Shown one piece after another: positions 16,629-25,265 of a stretch of 64,000 bases of DNA (the first letter of the stretch is position 1; each line of letters starts with the position of its first letter). This DNA is from Azonexus sp. Lineage in GTDB: Bacteria > Pseudomonadota > Gammaproteobacteria > Burkholderiales > Rhodocyclaceae. Both the position numbers and the translations under genes were made by a program. The notes under the pieces were generated by a model, which saw only the letters and a list, made by a program, of their open reading frames with translations, ran no database searches and was not told the DNA's origin. Location: the NCBI RefSeq assembly GCF_030824335.1, contig NZ_JAVBXX010000043.1, positions 1 to 64,000 on the forward strand, written 5' to 3'.

Positions 16629-16645
16629 ACGCAAACCAGACAAAA

Positions 16646-17395
16646 TCAGTCAACTATTTTGCTCAGATATTTCGCATCGAAATCGTCGGCCGGTTGCACT
16701 TCCTGATCGCACTTGACGCCCTGTGCTTCCAGCTCCTTGAGCAAGGATGCCAGGCGACGGTCGGTTTCCGCTGCATGGTCGAGCAGGCCATGAATTGCCT
16801 TGGCCAGCGGATCGTCCTGATCGCGGCCGACGGCATAGGCGGAAAAGCCCAGCTTCTCAGCCTGCACTTCGCGTTCGCGGCTCTGCGGATCCAGCACACG
16901 GGCCGGATTGCCGACCGCGGTCGCCCCGGCCGGCAATGCCTTGGTCACCACGGCATTCGAGCCGACCTTGGCCCCCGCCGCGATGACGATGGGACCGAGC
17001 ACCTTGGCACCGGCACCGATCACCACGCCGTTTTCCAGCGTCGGATGGCGTTTGCCCTTGTTCCACGACGTACCGCCCAGCGTCACCCCGTGGTACAGCG
17101 TCACGTCGTCATGGATTTCGGCCGTCTCGCCGATCACCACACCCATGCCGTGGTCGATGAAAAACCGCCGGCCGATGGTGGCGCCGGGATGAATCTCGAT
17201 ACCGGTCAGAAAACGGGAAACATGGGCGGTGAAACGGGCCAGCCAGCGCAGCCGGTGCCCCCACAACCAATGCGCGATGCGATGCAGGATCAGCGCATGA
17301 ATGCCCGGATAACAGGTGAGCACCTCCCAGAACGAACGAGCCGCCGGATCACGATCAAAAACTGCTCGGATATCCTCACGCAAGTGCCGGAACAT
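16646..17395 (-). CDS. cysE: serine O-acetyltransferase CysE
   Basis: The 249-residue enzyme acetylates L-serine with acetyl-CoA, the first step of cysteine synthesis. A helical N-terminal part is followed by a left-handed beta-helix of hexapeptide repeats (IEIHPGATIGRRFFIDHG, GVVIGETAEI, ENGVVIGAGAKVLGPI). The catalytic His is in FIDHGMG. It is the shorter EpsC-like form. Placement just upstream of iscR links cysteine supply to sulfur delivery for clusters. The iscR promoter and operator fall between the two genes, so iscR can also be transcribed separately. Confidence 0.95.
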   Translation of the reverse strand: MFRHLREDIRAVFDRDPAARSFWEVLTCYPGIHALILHRIAHWLWGHRLRWLARFTAHVSRFLTGIEIHPGATIGRRFFIDHGMGVVIGETAEIHDDVTLYHGVTLGGTSWNKGKRHPTLENGVVIGAGAKVLGPIVIAAGAKVGSNAVVTKALPAGATAVGNPARVLDPQSREREVQAEKLGFSAYAVGRDQDDPLAKAIHGLLDHAAETDRRLASLLKELEAQGVKCDQEVQPADDFDAKYLSKIVD

Positions 17396-17555
17396 GGGGG
17401 AAATCTCCCTATTGAAAGGGGGTGAATTCTAAAATACTCGACTGAATTTGTCAGCTATTAATCGGGCTATTTGCCATGCTGCCTCTCCCTGTCGCCCGAT
17501 TGTTAAGCGATAATTCCGCTTTGCTACCGCGTACCTGACCACTGACAAAGGCGCC

Positions 17556-17834
17556 ATGAAAGATTATTACGGATTGCTGGGCGTATCGCCGGATGCCGCA
17601 GCGGACATCATCAAGTCCGCCTATCGCAAGAAAGCCGCCCAGTATCACCCCGACCGCAACCCGGCAGCCGATGCCGCCGCCAAGTTCCGGGAAGTCCAGG
17701 AAGCCTACGAAGTGCTGGCCGACACCGATCGCCGCAAGGCCTACGATGAAACCCGGCGCAGCAGTCTGATCGACGATCCGCAAGCCCAGGCCCGGGAAAT
17801 CTGGTCCGACTATTTAGCAAGGATCCAACAATGA
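17556..17834 (+). CDS. short J-domain protein
   Basis: The 92-residue protein is almost only a J domain: MKDYYGLLGVSPDAAADIIKS start, HPD motif in QYHPDRNP, and helix IV-like YEVLADTDRRKAYDETRR. It should recruit and stimulate an Hsp70. It lacks the Gly/Phe and zinc domains of DnaJ, so it is a class C co-chaperone. The stop overlaps the next gene by four bases. It is first in a four-gene plus-strand cluster of otherwise unassigned proteins, which suggests those proteins are its clients or partners. Confidence 0.85.
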   Translation: MKDYYGLLGVSPDAAADIIKSAYRKKAAQYHPDRNPAADAAAKFREVQEAYEVLADTDRRKAYDETRRSSLIDDPQAQAREIWSDYLARIQQ

Positions 17835-18367
17835 ACAAATCTTATTATTTCGCCGAACTCGCCGCCTCCTACGATGCCGAGATTCAAGACCTGCTGACCG
17901 ACTCGGAAGGCAAGGCGGCACTGAAAGCCCGGCTGAAGGAAAAACGCCAGGAACTGGACGCCATCCTGCCGATGATGGAATTCGCCCCGGAAATGGTTGT
18001 GCCGGTGTTCTACGACGGCTTTTCCTTCCCCAATCCGAAAGCCTTGGCAGCCATCGTACAAAGCGAACCGGACGATGGCGACTTCCCTGATTGGGAAAGC
18101 TTTTCCGCACTGGTCACGCTGCAGGACTGGGCCAAACCGTATGTCGAAAGCGTGCTGGCCGAAAGTGCCGGCGAGGCTTTCATGGTGACGGCGGCCTGCC
18201 TGGAATATTTGCGCCAGTTCGATAGCGCAGCCCAGACATCCGGCGGCGAAGATCGTGACGAAGACAGCGACAAGGAAGACGGTGACGACGATGAGGGCGA
18301 ACTCGATCTGGCAGAAGCCGGCGACGACTGGCTGGGCCAGCAAGGCTTCGACTCGCTGAAATCCTGA
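17831..18367 (+). CDS. acidic protein of unknown function, partner of J-domain gene
   Basis: The 178-residue protein is translationally coupled to the J-domain gene (ATGA overlap). Residues 1-135 look like a folded alpha/beta region (MNKSYYFAELAASYDAEIQD, FYDGFSFPNPKALAAIV). Residues 140-165 are a strongly acidic low-complexity tail (DEDSDKEDGDDDEGE). I do not recognise a family. The tail could bind a basic partner or the J-protein. Confidence 0.65.
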   Translation: MNKSYYFAELAASYDAEIQDLLTDSEGKAALKARLKEKRQELDAILPMMEFAPEMVVPVFYDGFSFPNPKALAAIVQSEPDDGDFPDWESFSALVTLQDWAKPYVESVLAESAGEAFMVTAACLEYLRQFDSAAQTSGGEDRDEDSDKEDGDDDEGELDLAEAGDDWLGQQGFDSLKS

Positions 18368-18417
18368 CTTTGCGCCCGAATCCGCATTCACTCCCGATTG
18401 ATTGAACAAGGTATTAC

Positions 18418-19191
18418 ATGACCCATCCCGTCGTACTCAAAACCTCACAACTCATCCTCGCCGGTGATATCCAGGGCGCCGAAACGGCATTGGCGACGAT
18501 TGCCGACACCGATGGCGACCAGGCCCTGGTCGAAGTGCTCGATCACGTTGCGCCGAAGGATCTGCTCGCCGTGATGCGCGGTTTCGATGGCTCCCGTCAG
18601 TCCGTGGTCAACATGCTGGTCACGCCGGAACAGTTCGCCCGCGCCGTGGTGCTGGAAACGCGTTACCGCGACGAAACGCACGCCGCGCTGCACGGCATGA
18701 TGAACGCCGTGCTCTACCGCGACGAAGACATGACTGCCGAGTACCTCGAAGCCATTGGCGAAATCGAGGGTGGCTACGAAGTGCTGACCAATTATTTTGC
18801 CGAGCGCGACGACGAACTGCTGGATTTCGCCATGACCGGCGTCTTTTCGGAAGATCATCGCAGCGACGGCTGGCATGAGTCCAAATCGATCTCCTGGCTG
18901 AACGAAAAGATCGACGAAATCGACGAGGCGCTGCACGAAGGCAATTCGATCACCAGCTCCCGCCCCAAGGTATCGCGCTCGGAAATTTCCGACCGTGACT
19001 GGGCGGAAACCGCCTGGGTGCTGCGCTACGAACTGCCGGATATTTTCGAACAAGTCGTCATCACGCTGCGCGACCGCCTGTTGCAGCGCATGGAAGCGCT
19101 GGAAGATACGGAAGTGCAAGCGGGCAAACCGGCAAAATCTGGCACCAGCGCAGGCACCGCGGCGAGCGGCGACGAGGAATCGGCACTTTAA
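18418..19191 (+). CDS. protein of unknown function in J-domain cluster
   Basis: The 257-residue protein is acidic and mostly helical. Residues 1-60 contain short helical repeats (ILAGDIQGAETALATIADTD), the middle is rich in Glu/Asp, and the C-terminal 30 residues are a low-complexity Ala/Gly/Ser/Thr tail. No enzyme motif or membrane segment is visible. It lies 50 bases after the previous gene and five bases before the next, so it is very likely in the same operon. Confidence 0.65.
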   Translation: MTHPVVLKTSQLILAGDIQGAETALATIADTDGDQALVEVLDHVAPKDLLAVMRGFDGSRQSVVNMLVTPEQFARAVVLETRYRDETHAALHGMMNAVLYRDEDMTAEYLEAIGEIEGGYEVLTNYFAERDDELLDFAMTGVFSEDHRSDGWHESKSISWLNEKIDEIDEALHEGNSITSSRPKVSRSEISDRDWAETAWVLRYELPDIFEQVVITLRDRLLQRMEALEDTEVQAGKPAKSGTSAGTAASGDEESAL

Positions 19192-19195
19192 GGGG

Positions 19196-20446
19196 ATGCA
19201 TCAAGTGAACAATGCCGTTGCCATCGTCGATGATCGCCCTTTTTTCGAGAAGGCGCTCCGCTACGGGCTTGCCCAGGGCATTCTGACGCCGGAAAAAATC
19301 CGCCAGATGGAAGCCGATGCGCCCAAAGGGATTGTGCAGATCGCCGATCATTTCGGCACGGCCTACTTGCGGACCGATCTGGAAACCGCTGTGACGCGCC
19401 TGGTCAACCTGATCAGCCTGTATCTGGAAGATTTCTCGAACGGCGATTTGCGTGTCGCCGCCATGTCGCTGCGTGACAACACCCTGCTCTCGCATTCGCG
19501 CGGCGGTTCCGAAATGCTCAAGCGCCTGCACGCCATGCCCGGCGAGACCAGCCTGCATACCCGCAGCGCCGACCCGGCAGGGCAAAAACTGTTCGTCAAC
19601 GAACGCAGTTTCGCTTTTCCGCTGTCGCTGGGCAGCTACCGGGCGCAAGTCGCGGAATGCCAGGCCAACCAGTTGCAGATCGATTTTGCCCACTGGCTGG
19701 CCCGCCGTTTGAATGCCAAGCCAAACGACTACGATGACTACAGCGCACCGGAAGTAATCCGCTCGGCCATGCTGGTCCTCCATGCCGATGTTAAAGCCCA
19801 GGAATTGCCGTCGAAGACCCAGTTCGTCAAACTGGTCGAAACGCTGCGCAAAAAATCCTTCAAGCCACAAGCCGCCGTACTCGACAGCTTTCTGCGCGAT
19901 GCGCCCGAAGCCTTTGCCAGCATGACCCGGCAAGCCATGCAGACCTTCGTCGAGCAGGCCTTGCCGCGCCTCAAGGCAAAAGACAAATCGGCCGACGAAA
20001 TCCTGCATGGCGAAGCCCAGGGCGCCTATTTCGTCCGCGACACGCCGGAAGACGACGTAGTCGCCTACGACAAGCTGGTTGCCAAGGAATGGGTGCGCAT
20101 CACCAAAGGCGATGCCGATGACCCTGCCGTACTGGCGACGATCTTCCTGTGCGTGGCCACCGGCCATCCGGCCAAGGCCAGCGCCCTGCTCAAAGACGCC
20201 AAAAGCATCATCGCCACCTTCCGCCGCCAGGGCTTCGACAGCAAGGCCGTGCTGGCCTTCATCGACGAGCATGCCCCGTTCGAGCAACGCGAAGACCTCA
20301 AGGCGCTGTGGACCGAAGATTTGCAACCTGATGCGGAAACCCATCTGGCCGACAACGACCCACAGATGCCGGACAGCCACATGGATAGAGCCCTGCAGTA
20401 CTTCAAGCAAAACTGCGCGGCAAGCTGGAAGGGCAGCAGCCGCTAA
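19196..20446 (+). CDS. large protein of unknown function ending the J-domain cluster
   Basis: The 416-residue protein starts MHQVNNAVAIVDDRPFFEKA; the ATG at 19196 follows AAGGGG closely, and a GTG at 19205 is possible. Sequence is helical and charged throughout, with no membrane helix, P-loop or metal motif that I can see. The frame extends upstream only as an overlap with the previous gene. It converges on the MocR-type regulator, overlapping its stop by four bases. Function unknown; the cluster context is the only clue. Confidence 0.65.
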   Translation: MHQVNNAVAIVDDRPFFEKALRYGLAQGILTPEKIRQMEADAPKGIVQIADHFGTAYLRTDLETAVTRLVNLISLYLEDFSNGDLRVAAMSLRDNTLLSHSRGGSEMLKRLHAMPGETSLHTRSADPAGQKLFVNERSFAFPLSLGSYRAQVAECQANQLQIDFAHWLARRLNAKPNDYDDYSAPEVIRSAMLVLHADVKAQELPSKTQFVKLVETLRKKSFKPQAAVLDSFLRDAPEAFASMTRQAMQTFVEQALPRLKAKDKSADEILHGEAQGAYFVRDTPEDDVVAYDKLVAKEWVRITKGDADDPAVLATIFLCVATGHPAKASALLKDAKSIIATFRRQGFDSKAVLAFIDEHAPFEQREDLKALWTEDLQPDAETHLADNDPQMPDSHMDRALQYFKQNCAASWKGSSR

Positions 20447-21891
20447 ATCCCGCGTACCGCGCGGGCCAGTCGCTCGACCAGCGCCGGGATGTGCGCTGCG
20501 TCTGCCATGCCGTAGCCGAGCACCAGCCCGTTGTCACCGCCGCCATCGGGAAAATACCGGCTCAAGGCACGCACGGCGATGCCCTGCCCGGCAGCGGCCT
20601 CGACAATGTGTTCATCCGGCGGCGCATCCGGCAAATACAACGTCAAATGCAGGCCCGCCTGGCCGCCGGTGATTTTTACTGCCGGGCCGAAATGGCTGTG
20701 CAGCGCCTCGCGCAAGACCTGTTGCCGGGTGCGATAAACCCCGGCCATCTCGCGCACGTGCCGGGTCAGGCGGCCGCTATCGAGAAACTGCGCCAGCGCC
20801 CGTTGTTCAACGGCCTGGCCGCCGCGATACAAGCTGGCCAGCGCCTCGCCAAAGGCCGGCACGGCCCAGCGCGGCACCACCAGATAAGCGATGCGCAATC
20901 CGGGATAGAGCAGTTTGCTGAACGTCCCGGTATAAATCACCGGCGCATCCGGGTGCAGTCCCTGCATCGCCGGCAACGGCCGGCTGCCCGCTCTGGCATG
21001 GTTGAACTCGCTGTCGTAATCATCCTCGATCAGCCAGTGCTCGCCGGGCGACAGGCGATTCAGGAAATCCAGCCGGCGTGCCAGACTCAGCACGCTACCC
21101 GTCGGATATTGATGCGCTGGCGTCAGATAGATCAGCCGGGGCGGACAGCTTTGCCAGAGCGCCGGAGCGGGTGCCATGCCGTCGTGGTCGACGGCAACAT
21201 GCTGGACGCGCAAGCCGGCGGCCAGCATGGCGTTGCGTGCGGTCTGGTAGCACGGCTGCTCCAGCCAGACGAGATCGCCGGGATCGGCCAGCAAGCGGGC
21301 GCAGGCATCCAGCGCCACTTGCCCGCCGGGCACGATAAAGACCTGTTCCGGCGTGCAATTGACACCGCGCCGGGCGGCCAGAAATGACGCTACCGAACGG
21401 CGCAGGGCCGGTTCGCCACCCGTTGGCGCATAAGCCAGATGACGGGCGCTGACCATGCGCCAGGCAGCTTGCAGGCAACGCGCCCAGGCCTGCCACGGAA
21501 AAGCATTCAGATCGGCGACGCCGGGCGCAAACGGCAACAAGGCTTCGCCAATATGCGCGGCACCCAGTTGCCCGGCCCGACGCGACAAAACACCGTGCTC
21601 GGGAAACGCCGGCAGCGCCTTGCTCGCCGCTAGCGGCAGGCTGGCCACCCTTGTCCCGCCGCGATCTGCCGTCAGAAAGCCTTCGGCAATCAGTTGCTGG
21701 TAGGCATAGAGCACCCCGTTACGTGCCATCCGGAAATCGCCGGCCAGTTGCCGAGACCCCGGCAAACGCATACCGGCCGGCAGACGCCCCGACAGGATCG
21801 CCGTCTTGAGCAGGCACGACAGTTGTTGCTGGCGTGCTTCGCCTGTCGGCAAGGGCAAAAGCAGGTCGGCGAGGATGAGATCGAGCGACAT
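20443..21891 (-). CDS. MocR/PdxR-family transcriptional regulator (GntR-HTH plus aminotransferase domain)
   Basis: The 482-residue protein joins a GntR-type winged helix (residues about 10-80, with GRLPAGMRLPGSRQLAGDF) to a fold-type-I aminotransferase-like domain. That domain has the PLP lysine in GTFSKLLYPGLRIAYLV and the SRQL and DDYDSEF landmarks. MocR proteins sense PLP or related ligands and regulate vitamin B6 or aminotransferase genes. The start at 21891 fits the family. A pair of direct repeats lies immediately upstream, and the divergent gene encodes a PNPOx-like flavoprotein, its likely target. Confidence 0.9.
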   Translation of the reverse strand: MSLDLILADLLLPLPTGEARQQQLSCLLKTAILSGRLPAGMRLPGSRQLAGDFRMARNGVLYAYQQLIAEGFLTADRGGTRVASLPLAASKALPAFPEHGVLSRRAGQLGAAHIGEALLPFAPGVADLNAFPWQAWARCLQAAWRMVSARHLAYAPTGGEPALRRSVASFLAARRGVNCTPEQVFIVPGGQVALDACARLLADPGDLVWLEQPCYQTARNAMLAAGLRVQHVAVDHDGMAPAPALWQSCPPRLIYLTPAHQYPTGSVLSLARRLDFLNRLSPGEHWLIEDDYDSEFNHARAGSRPLPAMQGLHPDAPVIYTGTFSKLLYPGLRIAYLVVPRWAVPAFGEALASLYRGGQAVEQRALAQFLDSGRLTRHVREMAGVYRTRQQVLREALHSHFGPAVKITGGQAGLHLTLYLPDAPPDEHIVEAAAGQGIAVRALSRYFPDGGGDNGLVLGYGMADAAHIPALVERLARAVRGI

Positions 21892-21925
21892 CTGGCTCCA
21901 TATTTCGTGATCAAACTGGCTCCAT
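21892..21925. promoter_or_regulatory. direct-repeat operator between mocR-type and PNPOx-like genes
   Basis: CTGGCTCCAT occurs at 21892-21901 and again at 21916-21925, exactly 24 bases apart. Direct repeats on one face of the helix in front of the regulator gene are typical of MocR/PdxR binding. Both copies lie in the divergent intergenic region and would cover the promoters. Confidence 0.6.
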
Positions 21926-21974
21926 GAATAGTGCCATATCGCCTTTATGCTGGCCGTACTTTCCAGGAGAAAAC

Positions 21975-22637
21975 ATGAACACCAGCGCCCCCAGCCCACG
22001 CACTCAAATTCATCGCAAGCCGCAGCGCGGCCATTACGATGCCGCGAGCATTCACGGCATCATCGACAGCGCCCTGATCTGCCAGATCGCCTTCAACGAA
22101 GGCGGCAGCGTGCATTGTCTACCCACCGCCTGCTGGCGTGTCGGCAACGCACTATACGTACACGGCGCCAACAATTCCCGGCTGACGCAAACCCTGCTCG
22201 ACAGCGAATGCGCCGTCTGCATCGCCCATGTCGACGGCCTCGTACTGGCCCGTTCAGCCTTTCACCACTCGATGAATTTTCGCTCCGTGGTGGTTTATGG
22301 GCGCTTTTCTGCGGTCGACGACCCGAAAGAGAAGAAAAGCATCCTCGCTGCGTTCGTCAACCACGTCAGTCCCGGTCGTTCGACCCAGGTTCGCCCGCCC
22401 AATGCTGCCGAACTGGCCGGCACGCGTGTGTTACGCCTGGCCCTCGATGAAGCCGTCGCCAAGATTCGCAACTGGGGCGTCGAGGACGACGCCGACGATC
22501 TCGCCCTGCCCGTCTGGGCCGGCGTTGTGCCTATCCATCAGCAGGCAGGCGCACGGCAAGCGGATAGCGCTTGCGACGCCTTGCCAGCACCGGCCCTGCC
22601 TGCCTTTTTGCAAGCTGAAAACAGGCTGCCAGGCTGA
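21975..22637 (+). CDS. pyridoxamine 5'-phosphate oxidase-family flavoprotein
   Basis: The 220-residue protein belongs to the split-barrel FMN-binding group: QIHRKPQRGHYDAASIHGII start, then GGSVHCLPTACWRVGNALYVHG, SECAVCIAHVDGLVLARSAF and HHSMNFRSVVVYGRFSAV. This type is annotated as PNPOx-like or Nim-like and binds FMN; the substrate is not known. AGGAGA stands seven bases before the ATG at 21975. It is divergent from the MocR regulator that probably controls it. Confidence 0.85.
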   Translation: MNTSAPSPRTQIHRKPQRGHYDAASIHGIIDSALICQIAFNEGGSVHCLPTACWRVGNALYVHGANNSRLTQTLLDSECAVCIAHVDGLVLARSAFHHSMNFRSVVVYGRFSAVDDPKEKKSILAAFVNHVSPGRSTQVRPPNAAELAGTRVLRLALDEAVAKIRNWGVEDDADDLALPVWAGVVPIHQQAGARQADSACDALPAPALPAFLQAENRLPG

Positions 22638-22694
22638 GTCGACCCAGCAAATCCCGATAATTTGATGCGGGTTAAGGGAGCGCCATGGAATACC

Positions 22695-22721
22695 ATAGTA
22701 AATTACTCAACAATTTACTAT
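22695..22721. promoter_or_regulatory. inverted repeat in the chemoreceptor leader
   Basis: ATAGTAAATT at 22695-22704 and AATTTACTAT at 22712-22721 are perfect 10-base arms around a seven-base loop, 18 bases before the chemoreceptor ATG. It could be an operator or an RNA hairpin affecting translation. The A/T-rich arms stand out in this GC-rich region. Confidence 0.55.
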
Positions 22722-22739
22722 CACAGACAGGGCAATCCC

Positions 22740-23849
22740 ATGTTCGGCAGCAACACCCGAAAAGCGCTGACCGCCGCTCAGGCAGAAAACAGCAGCTTGC
22801 AAGCGCAACTGGCGAGCACTCAGGCGGCTTTGGCGGCAACGCAAGGCCGCCTCGAGCACGCGGAAACCCGCCAGCAGGAACTGTTGGCCCGCCAGTCCAT
22901 GCTTGAGGGCGTGATCAACAACATCCCCCGCTTCGGTGAATCGCTGGCGGGAATCCGCCTGTCCTTTTCCGGGCTATCCGGTCAGTTGAATGACGAATCG
23001 GCCATTGCCCTGACCGCTGCCCGGGAATCGGATGCCAACCGTTCGTCCTTCGAGAAGATAGCCGGCAATCTGAGCGGCATGTTCGAACGCATCAGCGCCG
23101 CAGGGGAAAGTGTCGAAGACCTGTCGCGACGGGCCGGCGAAATTGGCGGCATCGTGCTGCTGATCAAGGAAATCGCCGATCAGACCAATCTGTTGGCGCT
23201 CAATGCGGCCATCGAGGCAGCCCGCGCTGGCGAAGCCGGCCGCGGTTTCGCTGTCGTCGCCGATGAGGTCGGCAAACTGGCTGAACGAACCACCAAGGCG
23301 ACGACGGAAATCGGCGGGCTGGTGGCCGGCATCCAGCGGGGAACCGCGCAAGCCAAGACGATCATGGATATCGGCGCCGGCAATGCAGCCAGCCAAAGTG
23401 CCGAAAGCGAAGCCGCCATGCACAGCATGCAGCACCTGCTCGACCTGTCGCAACACATGCAGGAAAGCATCGCCTCGTCGTCCCGCCTGGCCAATGCCGA
23501 ACTGGCCAACATCGAGGAATTGATGCTGAAACTGGAGGTATACAAAGTCCTGCTCGGCTTGTCGGCGCTCAAGGCCGAGGAGTTGCCAGACGAAACCGAA
23601 TGCCGGCTCGGTCGCTGGTATTACGAAGGCGAAGGCCGGGTGGACTTCTCCCGCCTGCCCGGCTATCGGGAAATGGAAGCGCCGCACAAGGCAGTCCACG
23701 ATCAGGCCCGACAGGCGGTACAGCGCTACCGCGACGGCGACCTGAACGGTGCGCTGGATGCGCTGAGCCGGATGGAACAAGCCAATCTGACAGTCATGGC
23801 GGGCATGGAACGCATGCTGGCCCAAGCCCCCGGACACAGAAGTGCATGA
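22740..23849 (+). CDS. soluble methyl-accepting chemoreceptor with CZB zinc-binding domain
   Basis: The 369-residue protein lacks membrane helices. It starts with a coiled coil (about residues 8-50). The MCP signalling domain follows, with its hairpin tip EIADQTNLLALNAAIEA and GFAVVADEVGKLAERT. The C-terminal 90 residues form a CZB domain: CRLGRWYYEGEGR and HKAVHDQARQAV carry the zinc-binding Cys and His. CZB receptors sense hypochlorous acid or zinc, or act in cytoplasmic chemotaxis arrays. The longer frame lacks a ribosome binding site. A perfect inverted repeat lies just upstream. Confidence 0.9.
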   Translation: MFGSNTRKALTAAQAENSSLQAQLASTQAALAATQGRLEHAETRQQELLARQSMLEGVINNIPRFGESLAGIRLSFSGLSGQLNDESAIALTAARESDANRSSFEKIAGNLSGMFERISAAGESVEDLSRRAGEIGGIVLLIKEIADQTNLLALNAAIEAARAGEAGRGFAVVADEVGKLAERTTKATTEIGGLVAGIQRGTAQAKTIMDIGAGNAASQSAESEAAMHSMQHLLDLSQHMQESIASSSRLANAELANIEELMLKLEVYKVLLGLSALKAEELPDETECRLGRWYYEGEGRVDFSRLPGYREMEAPHKAVHDQARQAVQRYRDGDLNGALDALSRMEQANLTVMAGMERMLAQAPGHRSA

Positions 23850-23876
23850 TGTAAAAAAGAACATTGCGGATTTACC

Positions 23877-25043
23877 ATGATCGAAAAACTGCGGACGTTT
23901 GCCGAACGTTACCTGCTTGCCGACGCCGCCCCCTTGTCGCGCGCCGAGCGCTGGCGCAGCACGATTGCCGCCTTTGCCGGCATCTTGCTGATCGAAGCGA
24001 TCCTCACCGTGATGCCGGGAGACAGCGCCAGCCGGCAATTGCTGGCACCGCTGGGGGCCAGCTCGGTGATCCTGTTTGCCCTGCCGCACAGCCCGCTCGG
24101 CCAACCCTGGCCCAGCGCCGGCGGCCTGGCGCTATCCGCCCTGATCGGCATGCTGTGTCACGTCTGGATTCAGCCGGCCTGGCTGGCCGTTGCGCTGGCC
24201 CTGGCCGCATCCGTCTGGCTGATGGCCAGCCTGCGCTGCATTCACCCGCCGGGCGGCGCGATGGCCGTACTGTTCGCCAGCGGCTTCGGCAGTGTAAATA
24301 CTGCGGTCGACACGATTCTGATCAACATATTGGCCGTCCTTCTTGCCGCCCTCGCCGTCAACGCAGCGATTCCCGGGCGCCGCTGGCCGCAATGCTTTCC
24401 GGAAACACCGGGCAATCGCCCCGAACAGCAGCAACAACGCCCGGGCATCAATCACGATGACCTGCAGTACGCGCTGGGCCGGATCGACGGTTTTCTCGAC
24501 ATCACCGAGGACGATTTGATCCAAGTGTACGAGCATGCCCTGAATCACGCCTGCGAACGCCACGAGAAAAGGCTGTGCGGGGAAATCATGACCCGCTCGG
24601 TGATCTCGGTGAGTTTCGGCACCTCGCTGAACGATGCCTGGACGCTGCTGCGCCAGCATCACCTCAAAGCCCTGCCCGTCGTCGACCGCGGGCAATTCGT
24701 GCTCGGCATGATCAGCGCCGACGATTTTCTGCACCACGTGAATCCGGACAGCAAGCACCCGATTGCCGACAACATTCGCCGCCTGCTGCGCTACGACGCA
24801 AGCCAGCACAGCAACAAGCCGGAAGTCGTCGGCCAAATCATGTCGCCGCCCGTCATCGTCGCGAAAATCGACGATCCGATCAGCCGGGTTGCCTACCTGC
24901 TATCCGGCCGGAATCATCACTCGGCCGTACCGGTGGTCGATAGCCGAGGAAAGCTGGCCGGAATGCTGGGGCAGACCGACCTGCTGGCGGCCCTTTATCA
25001 TTTGCACGCGACGACCCTGGCCGCAGAAAAATCCGTTGCTTGA
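23877..25043 (+). CDS. HPP-family membrane protein with two CBS domains
   Basis: The 388-residue protein has an HPP domain of four to five membrane helices (residues about 25-175) with the family signature LRCIHPPGGAMAVLFASG. A linker follows, then a CBS pair (residues about 235-290 and 315-375: EIMTRSVISVSFGTSLNDA and QIMSPPVIVAKIDDPI). CBS domains bind adenine nucleotides. HPP proteins from cyanobacteria and plants transport nitrite; that role here is inference. It follows the chemoreceptor by 27 bases and may be co-transcribed. Confidence 0.88.
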   Translation: MIEKLRTFAERYLLADAAPLSRAERWRSTIAAFAGILLIEAILTVMPGDSASRQLLAPLGASSVILFALPHSPLGQPWPSAGGLALSALIGMLCHVWIQPAWLAVALALAASVWLMASLRCIHPPGGAMAVLFASGFGSVNTAVDTILINILAVLLAALAVNAAIPGRRWPQCFPETPGNRPEQQQQRPGINHDDLQYALGRIDGFLDITEDDLIQVYEHALNHACERHEKRLCGEIMTRSVISVSFGTSLNDAWTLLRQHHLKALPVVDRGQFVLGMISADDFLHHVNPDSKHPIADNIRRLLRYDASQHSNKPEVVGQIMSPPVIVAKIDDPISRVAYLLSGRNHHSAVPVVDSRGKLAGMLGQTDLLAALYHLHATTLAAEKSVA

Positions 25044-25081
25044 ACCGGCCATACCATTTTATTAAGTCACAACATGTAGAT

Positions 25082-25105
25082 ATTTTTACCGCCTCGGGTA
25101 AAAAT
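25082..25105. terminator. A/T-rich hairpin after the HPP gene
   Basis: ATTTTTACC (25082-25090) and GGTAAAAAT (25097-25105) are perfect nine-base arms with a six-base loop, 38 bases after the HPP-CBS stop. It resembles a terminator, but no long T-tract follows. The arms resemble the inner part of the palindrome at 2683-2740. Confidence 0.45.
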
Positions 25106-25265
25106 CTGTTCTTGACCAAAACAGGCATGTCGCGCTGAAACGCGCGCACGGCGTTGGACCAAACGGGCAAAGAAGGCTCGGGGAGCATCTTCTGGATCGT
25201 TTTGAACTTCCGACAATCAACGACGCGTTGAGCTGATTGGCCTCTACGTAACCCCAGGAGTTTTC

